The notes beneath the pieces are model-generated. The model worked only from the letters and a program-made list of their open reading frames with translations, did no database searches and had not been told where the DNA came from. Made by a program: the position numbers and the translations under genes. Positions 41,371 through 53,300 of a DNA stretch of 64,000 bases are shown piece by piece (the stretch's first letter is position 1; each line of letters starts with the position of its first letter). The stretch is from the NCBI GenBank assembly GCA_003864495.1, contig ML133474.1:1466550-1530549 (forward strand). The letters run 5' to 3'. This DNA comes from Nemopilema nomurai. Lineage: Eukaryota; Cnidaria; Scyphozoa; Rhizostomeae; Rhizostomatidae.

Positions 41371-44300
41371 ATGGATCAATCAAGCGAAGAAAGGAATGTT
41401 GGTCAAGGTACAACAGACTTTTTCACGTTGAAATCTAGGCGGAAATTTCTATTTGAAATAGGAAATTATCTAAGTGTCCACACTTTACGAATGGGCGAGT
41501 TGTGAGAGAAGAGGGCCATAGGCCAATTTTGCCCGGCCCTATTGAATCGATAATTGATCATGGAACAGTTTCAATTTTTGGATAATTTTTCGCTGTGTTT
41601 TGAATACTGAAAATGTTGCATATCAGTAAGATTTAGAGGCATTTAGAGGTGTTCGTGTTTGTGACAGGCCTTTCAATCCCAAAAGTGTTTCTTGATAAAC
41701 AGGAAAGTGAATTCAGACAGTTGAAGGCAGTCCAGAGCAAGACAGATGCAATTTATGTGCAATTTCGTCCTAAAGGAATCGTTAGTCTCTCCATGGATGC
41801 TCCTAATCTTTCAGAAAGATACTTTCACTGCGTGTGTGAAGGAATTTAAAGTCACAAATGTATTTTGACATTAGTTTGATATCAATTTTGAGTCTCAAGT
41901 GGTTTCCCAAATTTCTAGTATTGTTCAGAATACTTGATTGTATTTTCCTGCAAGAAGAATTACAAGCTTCAAGAATTAAGATTTCCACACGACGGATTGC
42001 TGGAATTTTGGAATTGTCTAATATAACAGTGTGCAAAAGTGACATTAGGCTAATCTGTCGCATCAATGCAACAATTGTCATAACTGACTTGCTCGCACCT
42101 GTCTGGTATGGGATAAGCCAAATATAAAAATATTCAGTTTAGCTTTGTTCTTTACACTTGAGTAAGTTCATAACTTTAGAATCATTTCATGATTATATGG
42201 CAAGGAGTATGTGAATTGAGTTGCTCTTGCTTTTCCCTAGCTTATTTTCCTATGTAGTGCACATTGTTTAATCAGGAATATTTGGAAATTCTACAATGTG
42301 TGCTGAGTTAAGGACAGTTTTAATTTTTGCTCTTAGGTAAAATCTATGAATAAGCAAGAAAAATTGTTTGGTGCCCAGCTTTTACTCAGTAGTCAGTCAG
42401 CATTCTATAGAGGAAAATTTAAGTACAACAAGTTTTTTTTAAAATTTCTTTTAGATTCAAATACTGTTGCCACAGAAAGTATGGATGAAAGTGTTAGGTA
42501 TTTTTTCATACAAACTGTTAATATTTAGTTTGATGTCTGTCAGCTCACATTAAGAAATTGATTTATTTACCTTTGTTGTATATTTAAAGGCAGGGAGTCT
42601 GGCACTTTGTTTTGATAAAGATATGAGATAATGAATATGTAATAATTGAAAATTCTACTTAGCATCATTCCATTAGTTGAGAGTACTTATAAGTTGAATG
42701 CTGTGTTGAAGTAATATGTTCAAATATTGAGGCAATTTAAGTTTTAAAATTTGTTTCGAAAACAGAGCAGAAGAAAATTTAGAAATATTTTATACTTACT
42801 TGCTGTCTGGATTTAGCTTAATGTTTTTTTACCAAACATATTAATTTTCAGCCAGTGAAAAGATGTGCATGTTTCTCACATTATTTTTTTAAAATCCATG
42901 TCTGGTAAACACTAAAATTGTTTTGTAAATTGTAAACATTGAAATCCAATTAGACACAAGCCATTAAAATACAGATATGTTTTAAGTTTTTGAAGTTCAG
43001 CCATGAAGGGAAATTGCTGAATTCCCAAACTCATTTTGTATAATGGGATTCTTGCCATAGAATGAGAAATTACAAGCTTTTGATGTTGCATTGTAGCCTC
43101 ACTGCATCAACTAGCACAATGTTAGCATCACCTGGACGAGCTGTAAGTCACTATCAGTATATCAACTGTTACCTTTTGAGAATCTAATTATAAATATGGT
43201 ATATTTGCTATTGAGGTATATAGGTTATAAGAATACATGGATGTTGGTGATATCTAGCAACCTCTTTTTCTTTCCTTTGTGTGATCAAGTCACTTTTAAG
43301 TGCAAGAGCACCTATCTTGTTTTGTGGCTCATATCAAACTATCCAACCTGCACAACTCTGATTTGACTAGCCTTTTTGGTGTCTAGTTTGTTATCAAAAG
43401 TGAGAGAGAACGTCCATGTGTTTGTAGCTGATATAAACTGATCCCAGGACTAAGTATACAGTACAAAATCACACACTTTTATGCAACTGAGTGTAACTAT
43501 AAAGGGAGAGTGATTGCCGTAAATAAAACAAAGAGGAGGGTAGCTAGTTAAAATCAAACAAATAAGACTGAAAAAGTGAGCAGTGATATCACAATTTAAT
43601 AAAAAGTTGTGCAGAAGGGAAAAAGGCAAAAGCAGAACCACCACAATAATCATCAGAAAAAAGGTTTTTGTTGATGTTCCTATACTAGGCCCCAACTGAT
43701 TTTTCCCTAGACACTAATGATGGCTGTCAGTCAGTCACTGCAATCTCTAGACCCACTCAGCTTGCTGAAACCAGTACAGCAGACAATGTAAGTAGTCAAC
43801 ATTTCTTTACTAGTTTTTAGTCTTTTAACAAGTGCTTGCAGTACAAAACTTCACATGGCAAGAAAAAGCGCAACTAGTTTTCTCATTTATACTTAAAGTG
43901 TATACTTTTTCGTCTGACATTTCTCAGAGTATGCAAAATAACCAAAAGCTGACAGAATAAATAGCCAATATAGAGTGCATGATTGGTTATAATTGACCAA
44001 TCATTGTTACTTAACACCTAACTTAACACATATTTAGTCTTTGAACTAAAGTGTCCTCTGACATTTGTTTTATTAAATTTAATCGAATTTGAAACGTTTA
44101 TACAACTCTTTGGTTGCTTTGTCCTCTAATAACAAAGTGGACAATTTTTTTCAAATTATGTACAAAGCTGCAGTTTAGTGCAGAAAATGTTAAGAAAAGG
44201 GTTTTCGTTAATTGATTAGTTAATTAACTATATATTGTTTTAATTATACTGAAAACAATTTATGATTATTGTGTGTCCTGCTAAGAACATTGGCTCTGCC

Positions 44301-47300
44301 TTAATTATATTTTTCTTGATCATTCTTTTGAAAATTTAAAAATTGGTATTTGTTTCTTAACTGATGTTTGTGTAACACTATGGTTTCTCTCTTTTCTTTC
44401 ATCTCTCTGAATTTGAATTGCCAAGGTTTGAGTTATTATCATTCAGTTTGATTTTTTTTGACACAACAGACAATGTGGTGGGAATGATAAAGACTCATCT
44501 TTTCCTGTTTATGGAAATGACATCATTGTTTATCCCTGTGAAGTTGATTCTTCTCAGAAGGTAGCCAGTAGTAAGGTAAGTCATGTTGTCTATAATCAAC
44601 ACATACAACATATATAATTCATTTTGTTTTAAACAAATTTTCCTACAGGCATCATGCAAGTAATATTTAGCCAGTGTCTTTTTATGTTTTGAGAGTTAAT
44701 AGACATACAGTTAATTTTCATGTTCTTGAATTTTACCTTCAAACTGTTTCATAGTATTCAATTTAATTTCCAAAATTATTCCTGTATCAGGTTACAGCAA
44801 ATATTATTCATAAACAGGTTTTCTCTATGCATCAGTAATTTATTATAATTAAGGATCAAGAGAAAATATTGTAAGTCCCTTCTGTTAAGATCATGTAAAA
44901 TATTTTAACCTCAGGCTATTTCTCATTTCAGATAAAGTTCAGCCAAGTTTGTAAATATGATTGGGAACAGAGATATTACTATGGAAACCTTATCGCTAGT
45001 ACTACAAAATATATTGCATATGTTGTTGGAGGTATGTTTCACGCTAGTCTCCCATCAAATAAACTTTGTTACTTGGCTGCCATTTTTTCTTTTTCTAAAT
45101 GAACAGCATGAATTTTGTAATGATGCACAAATAGAAAGTTCGTGTATATATCTAAACATGATTTTAAATGCTACAATTCATTTACTGAGAAACTTTGTCA
45201 AGTTAGACCAGATTTTAGCTAGCATAAAAAATGCTTATCTATCTTTAAATCTAGCGAGTCTATCAATTGTATTTGAAAACGAAAAGTCTTTGGGCAAGGT
45301 GTTTCTATGACATTTAAGGTGTATGGCAGCCACATAATATAAACATGTGAGACAAAGCGAATTCAATATAGCTCAAAGATTGAATCTGGTTAATAAACAC
45401 TGCTTGTTGGGTTTTGATAATAATTCACATTATTTGCCACGTATAAATTTTACGCACAAGCGATTGGATTTCTAAATGCGTACGATTTAATAGTTTATTT
45501 CTTCTTACCAAAGGAAAAACACAGAACGAGCACGTTCGAGTTATAAATCACATAACATCATCGAGAGTCCTTTTGAAAGGCTTTGTTGGAAAGGTCATGT
45601 GCTTAGCATTCGGGGGTCCTGACGACAACCACATTGCCTGCATGGATATGATGGGCAACTTGCGAATCTTTTCCATATCTGAAGGCAGCCAAGGACTAAC
45701 GTATCTTTTTCTACTTTGATGTGCATCTTTTCGAGTATTTTTTATCACAATTTGGGAACGAGCTGAGTGTTTAAGCTTCGTTTACAGTATCGAGAATTAG
45801 AGCCACCGTATGCTTCTTATTTGTAATATAACGAGGAAACCAAGGTCTGCTATGTCTAATTAGTTATTGCTGAGTTGTGCGCAGTATCGTCAACTGAATT
45901 CCACTGGGGACGTGTGATTGAAGTTCGCCCTATTTGTACCATGTCCATCTGTCCCACCGCAAGTCAGCAATCTTTTCTGTTGGTTAGAAGTTTCCATCCT
46001 TAATATTTGAAAGGTCTGAAATGACTCTCGAAGTGTTGAGGGAGGAATCACAACTAACTGAATACAGCTTTGTTTCCTGGGCACCTTACGTTGCTGAAGA
46101 GACCAGTGACAATGAGAATGAGAGTGAACTTATAGTGACCATCACATACATGCAAAAAGCCGATGTCTTAAATGTGAACACTATAAGGAACACGCTCGGA
46201 AATAGCTGCCGATTGCAGGATATCAAGGAAGGAAAGCAGAGTGTTTATACTGGACACGAGGAGGTATGAGCAAGCCTTGGCATAATCTTCAATACTATTA
46301 TTTTTGATAGTCTGTTGCCTATGTAGCCTTGCCATCCTATGTAGCCTCGTCTGCCTGACGGAAAGTTAACTTAATGTAGGCTACTCATATCAACTTGTTT
46401 AACGTGTATTGCTAACATTAGAATTCTACTTTATTTTCCTCATAAATCGGTGTATTTTTATTGTTGAACCAGCCATCTTAAAAAGTTTTCATAGAGCATT
46501 TTTCAAGCCTTGAATCGATATTATTTTCAAAAACTGTTTTTTTCTCATGGTTGAGAGGGCTTGTTCAAATGGGAGGGATTTCAATTGCTTCCTTAGTCAT
46601 CGAAGCGTCAACTTTGTATATAGTTCGCATTTGATGCTTCTAGATGCGATTTGTATGACAAATATTCATTGCAGCCAATCACCCAATTTGCTATTTCACC
46701 AAACTACGAAGTTCTTGCAACGGGCAGTCTTGATGGACACGTTAAAATGTGGAAGATCGATTTTGAATCCGATGCTGAACCAAGGTAATCAACCAGCGAG
46801 TTGCTTCTTACATACAATCACCGGACAGAGAAATCGATTCATATTTGTGGTTATTTGAATTTGGTTAAGGGAGACCTTTTCCGTGCTTTTTATTTTAGTG
46901 AAGCCACGCTCTTCAAATTCAGTATTAAGGTTTTTTCTATCCTCTATTTTACAGAAATTGTATCTCATTATATTTCTGGCCCCAAATATTTAATTCTCGG
47001 TTATAATGATCATATTATACTCGCCTACACGTTTACACATATTATATTCTTGTGCACGTTTTCTGCAGTTGTGTTCACGATTGGCTGCCACATGAAGGAG
47101 AACCAGTTACTGCACTCTGCTTTTGCGACAACCTTTTGTCCCGAGACGAAGAGGCCCCATGTTGGAGATTCCTAATTACTGGTGCAATATTCAACTCGGA
47201 GGTCAAAGTTTGGTGCTCTGTCTCGTGGAAATGTCTGCAGACAGTGCGGTAAGAAGCCACAAACATCGTCCACTCTATGCTGGTGTTCGCAAACATCGGT

Positions 47301-50300
47301 TATGTTTCATTGCAACTTCCTATTTTGAACAGGTGTACAGAAACACGAATATAAAATCTTGATATGTACTAGAAGGTGAAGGAAAGTGAATTGAAACTCT
47401 TGATAGTCAATTTAGCTTCTTAATAAGCTAATTTGATCTACGTATCATAAACTACTGAAATTGAAACAGTATCACCAAACTGAACAATCATAAGTAACCA
47501 TACTTTTGTCATTCGTTCATAAACTGCAGAACTCGAAACTTTTTAATTGGGTTTAAACCATGATTTTTGTAGCCATAGTTAGTTTGTACATTTATTAACA
47601 GTTCTTTTTTAATTTTCAGATTTCGTCCGAATTCGTCCTCTAATACCTCGACGTAAGTTTCATTTACACTCACTCCGTCGTTCCATTACCAACAAATTCG
47701 CTCCCATAACTTTGTCGGCACGTTTGCCGACTTCTGCGAATCTTAGCAAGGTTTCGACTGGAAAGTTCATTATTATTATTTCTATAGTTGCTGATGGCCG
47801 TGGAGGAGAAAATTCTATGAGAAATCTTTGTGGCCATCATTGCGCGAAATCTTGGAGCGATAAATATACGTAAATTACAAGTAAATGCCTAGTTAGCCTT
47901 AAAGATTGTGTCAATTTCTTCTGCAGCGAGAACAACCCCTACCCCCGACTCAAAGCTGTTTTGGACAAATCGGCTGCGCTTTTTATACTTTCGGATGTCA
48001 GGCGTCAGGTATTCATGACTCATATCTGCTCATATCTTACATTCATATCATCCCCAGCACTTGCTGAGAAATCCTATTGAGATCACATACAGAAATGTTG
48101 TTTGAGTTTTTTTCTGACGTTAGCAGTGATTGGTCAGAGACCTACGCTCGTGTCTTGATCACTGGAGTGTTCGGCCATTTCCCCTTGTTTCCCTATTAGA
48201 TTAAATTGCTTGAGTCGGTTTGCACTGACTGTCATTGTGTTTGTTGTGCGTGCCAGGTCCTGTATGTGCTTCAGTTGCACCAAGACAGCCAGGAGGGCTC
48301 CGCCCACTTTACATCGTTGACGGAGTGCACCCTTGCGCAGCCTTTGCTGTGCTTTTCTGTCTACCAAACGAGGGTCATTAAGAGGAAGGCGCCTGATGAG
48401 GAGATGGAGGGAATCAATGGGGATGCGGAGGAGGAAGACGGAGACAACAACGATGGAGATGATAATGGTTTGGACGAAGAAGTGCCTGACGATGGAACCA
48501 GCGACGCTCTCTCCAGCGCTAGAAGCAATGCATATCAAGTATCCTTGAAGATGTTCGGAATCCACGTCAAGTATGTTGGCTTCATACAACGTGGTATAGA
48601 ATAAACATATATATGTAGAACCACCCCGTGTCTGAATAGAACTGCCCCGCGGGACACCGCGAGTTAGTCTATTTGGGGGGCTTTTTTAAAATCATGCGAC
48701 AAAAACTAACAGGGGGAGAGGGGTCTGGAGTCAATGAGAATTGCTGCCGTTTTTGTCTGCTTATCAAACTTGCCATTGTGTTGAAGTCAACTATGGGAGC
48801 CTGAAACGGCCAAAGTATTCTATTCAGTACTTTAGACTGGTGATCACGCCATTTGAATTCCGCGTTGTCACACTTAAATCCTTTCTCTCCAGGTCTGTGG
48901 ACAAACTTCACATCAAATTTACACCCGCCTTCTCAGTGGCCCCCGCTGCGCCGTCGGAATGCACCGCCTTGTCCTCTGAGGATCAGATTTGTAAGTGCTG
49001 AGTCAGTTAGAATCCATGCTTGATTGTTTGATTCATGGTATATTTTGCAAAATTACTAGTATTGGTGGTGCTGTTCCATTGGTCATTTTTGTTGGTTTGA
49101 AAGGAATGAGTTGCACTTCTTTCATGTTTACTTTTCAGGGACTTTTGACTGTACCGTATGTAGGCCCTGACTGGTACCAAAAAGTGTATGATTTCTCTGT
49201 TTTTCTTGAAGTATTGTTTTCTTTTGCCCTCGTGTCCGCTTCTCAAATAATGGACATGCGCCCTTTCAGCCATCAGAGATGGTTTGTCAGACATCACCGG
49301 GGAACAAGGTAGTGTCGTTTCCGATCAAGAAGACAACGACAGCTTCGCGACGGCTGCTTTGAAGCTCTCAGCCGTAGAAGAAAGCTTGAAAAGTGACGTC
49401 AGCAGTTTGACTAGCGTTACGCAGAGTTCATCCAGTGTGGCACAGGGAGCTGATGCGCCGGAAGAAACGTAGTCAGATGGACACAAGCGAAAGCGGAGAG
49501 CAACAGGCAGAAACGGAGGTGGTTAGTGGTCATGCAAGCGGAGAAGACGAGGGCAGGGAAGAAAGAGATTCTGTTTCTCCCGAGGAGGAACAGCGAGGCA
49601 GCATTAAACAGGATAGTGGTACCTTGGAATTGCCAGCTCTTACTGCACTGACTGACGAAGAACTCGAGGAAAACAAGAAGGATTCGAGTGGCTCTATCCA
49701 GGAAGAGACCTCCACGAAAAGCAGCAGTTTGCCAGTGGACACGGAGATAACAAAGCCTCGAAGAGGAATCATTACCATTCCTGGACGATCCAAGGATATC
49801 GACGCTGAAAAGTCTGCCTACTTCAACGAACTTGCGCGAAGACAGCTTTTGGAGGACCTAGGGTTGGAACAGCTTGGTAGGTCTGCCTCGCCCAAGAGTG
49901 CGCAAAAGAGCAAGGGGAGGCTACTTAAAAATGGCGGCAATGGGAAAGTTGGAAATGTGTCTAGGCCAGAGAGTTCATCGACAATCAGGACTGGTGACTT
50001 GCTGGGCCTAGGCGTTAACGGAGAAGCGTCTTTCGATAAGGGGAAATCCAGTACACCGGAGGTTTGTTGACGTTCAAGAGGTTTCTGTGTGATTAGTACT
50101 CAAGTTATGGATGGCATACAATTTTTCATAAATTGATCCAGAATTCTAGAATTTTACGGGTGAATATTATGAGGCAGTGTCCTCACTCACGTTCTTATTC
50201 TAAGCACTTTTGCTTCTAGCACTATCGTCACCGTCAACTAAATGAATTTCAGCTTGGTCAAGCCGAATTTATCGGATCAGCAAGCTACTGTCTAATCGTG

Positions 50301-53300
50301 AACGATTTCTTCTAATGTTTACTATTTGTGAATATTGCAAAAGCGATGGATGTGGTTCATTTTGTCTGTATATAAAATATGCATCGTTTTTGAAGTGGAT
50401 TGATGCCCAATTGGATTACTTAAAGCTCTAAGTGAAAACGTGGATCTGAAATAAGGAAGTCAGAATAACTTTTCTAGTGATCTTTGTGCAATGGTGGGCG
50501 TGTTGCTTACACGCTGGCGAGTTTCTATGCTTCGTTGTAAGGTGTCTATGTGGATCCCGACTAATGGTCTGCTTCGTACTGAATCATCAAATAAATAATT
50601 CAGTTTCTTTGTAGAATTCACAACAGATGGAAGCAATTTTGAAGATGCTGCAAGATCAAGAAAGAACGATGACGCAAATGAGTAGAAGCCTGCAGCAGTT
50701 GACGGCTACTGTGGAGCAGCAGAGGAAGCAGATTGACGTCACGCAGCAAATGCTGAAGAGGGACAGGGCGCACATGCAGCAAGCCCAGAAGAGCTCAGTG
50801 CCCGACTTTAACAATGCCATGAAGGAGTTCCGCAAGGCCTGCTGTATCCTTAAAATCGCCGCACTTTTGTGACTAATGCTGTTTTTGATTTATGACCATT
50901 TGTCATCTGTAATGTTTCGATGGCTTTAGGTAGAAATTAGAACATTCTCTTGTTGTCGAAAAGCTCTATCAAGAAGTACCGTAAATCCTCGAATTGCCCC
51001 TTCCCTCGAATAAGCCCCCATCCAAAAATATCAAAAATAAATAAGCCCCCGGGAGGCTAATTCGAGGATTTACGGTATGTGACTCTTTGTTTTACAATTT
51101 TTTATAATGTTTACAATTCATTGGAAGTCCATATCAACCCAATGTAGATTGCAACCCTTTCATGTTCTTCCCTTGAAATGAACATTAAAGCTACACCGAC
51201 TCTGAATGCCAACCTGTAGAGAATTTATTTACCTTTAAGCCTTTTCTATTGAAGAGATAACACACTTTTTAGCCGCATCTCGCCAGCCGTGACACTTCTA
51301 GACTCGTGTTCCTTGACCTTCATGCCCAGCTGAGCAACTCGATTGGTTATCTGCCAAGTTGCAAACCAACCTAGGCCAAGCGCAAGAAAGACAGACGGTG
51401 GCAATGTTTCAAGACCTCAGCAGTGCATTGACAGGGAAGATTGATAAAAGCATGAAAGCTGAGATGAAAAACAGTCTAATGCCAAGTGAGTACTTCTTAT
51501 TCAAAAGCAGTTTTTCGCTATTGTTTTTTTTATTGCGTTTAATTCGGTTGAAAAAACCGTTGCGTCTTGAGAATGACATCTTCGGAAAACAGCAGTTCAT
51601 ACGGTCAGGACTGACCAACAGACCGTCTGGCTAACCCGCTGACCGGCTGGCTCTCCAACTAACCGGCTCACCAACTAACCGGCTCACCAACTAACCGGCT
51701 CACCAACTAACCGGCTCACCAACTAACCGGCTCACCAACTAACCGGCTCTCCAACTAACCGGCTCTCCAACTAACCGGCTCTCCAACTAACCGGCTCACC
51801 AACTAACCGGCTCACCAACTAACCGGCTCACCAACTAACCGGCTCACCAACTGACCCACACAATAGCATCTTTGTATTAATTTTAATTATCATGCAACTC
51901 TTTGGGTCAGCATTCGTGCATTTCATCAAAGGTCATTTGTCCGTTTTCAGATTTACAGAAGCCAGTCAACCTTGCCATGGAGCAAATGTCCTCCCACGTC
52001 TCCACTGTGAGTTCTTTTTTGTTTTTAAAAAATAATCCTACGTCATTGCCAATGTCAAGGAACTGCAGAAATATATCGTAACGCCGATTGTCTGTGTCTC
52101 ACGTTGCTTGATTGCTATCCACTACCTTTTTTATTTGCTTTTTAACTCCCTTTTTATTTGCTTTTTAACTCCCTTTTTATTTTGGGTTGGTTAAAAATTT
52201 CTAAAAAAGGCTTTGTTTATCGTAGCGATTCGCTGCAATGGAAAAAGTATTTCGCGATGAAGTGGATGCGATGTTGAAGGGCAAAGTGAGTTTTTTGGCT
52301 GCTGTTAATTTATTTCTAGTTAAGAATGTGATGGTTGCTATTTTGACAGCACTGCTTTTATTAGAAATAGCTGCTGTTGATGCTAAATAAAGAAGAAAAC
52401 CTGGTCTGGAAATAGTGAGAATGACGATGAGGGTAGAGAATTGGGCCTGTTTATAGAGACAATACAGGAAGAATATACGATTTCACACAGATTCTACAAT
52501 GGTTTATGTAGCTGTTTTGTATGCGAGGGTTTGTTTACCAACTATTTGTTGAGGATCCTTTTTTTGTTTCCCAATAGGCCGTAATAGATTCCCTTGGGTT
52601 TAATGCCGCATCAGTGCTGGAGAGTATTCTGCCGAACGCCTACAGAAATGTCTTTGAATCTGTATTGATACCATCATTCGAACAAAGCTGTCAGCAGATG
52701 TTTTTGCAAATCAGCAAGGAGTTCGACAAAGGCACAAAGTCTCGTAAGAATCCCTTCTTCCATTCAGTTTTTTCATGAACCGTGGCTTAAAGGAAACGTA
52801 AGCATATCGAAGTGGCTGCGAGCCATCAAGTTCAAACTGTCAATCAAACATCAGCCAATCACAAGTATCCATCTACCATTTCACGTGGCTACTTACACTG
52901 TGGATTGCGTGCGATTCGCCTACGAATTTACTTCATGTGATCAGTGTGACTTCAGCGCACAGGCTCCATGCTATCTATTCTAAGGGAATGCTTGATATAT
53001 TCTCACATTCCCTTTAAGTAAATGGTGAAAAAGTTTAGGAAACGGGCTATTGGGCTTGATGTTCCCATGTGCCTCGTCTTGTAATACCATTTTAGTAGAG
53101 TTTGAACGCGGTCACCTATCAATTTTACAGTTTCTTCTCGATTTGCTATTTAGGAAAATTTATGTCTGCAACATCTTCTATGTTTTTTGCAAAAGTTTTG
53201 ATTTTCAAAACGCTTGTTCCAGATCTATTTTCTAATTGGCCTAACATCACAGCATTTAACCAACCGGCAGCCAACAGAAATCAAAACTACAACCGGGATT

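Noticed and set aside
45886..46000. Possible EDC4 exon reading FHWGRVIEVRP
   Set aside because: It hits a stop, and exon 45514-45700 joins 46014-46263 in phase without it; treated as intron.
48134..48589. 151-codon minus-strand frame
   Set aside because: Antisense of EDC4 exon 13, with no family resemblance of its own.
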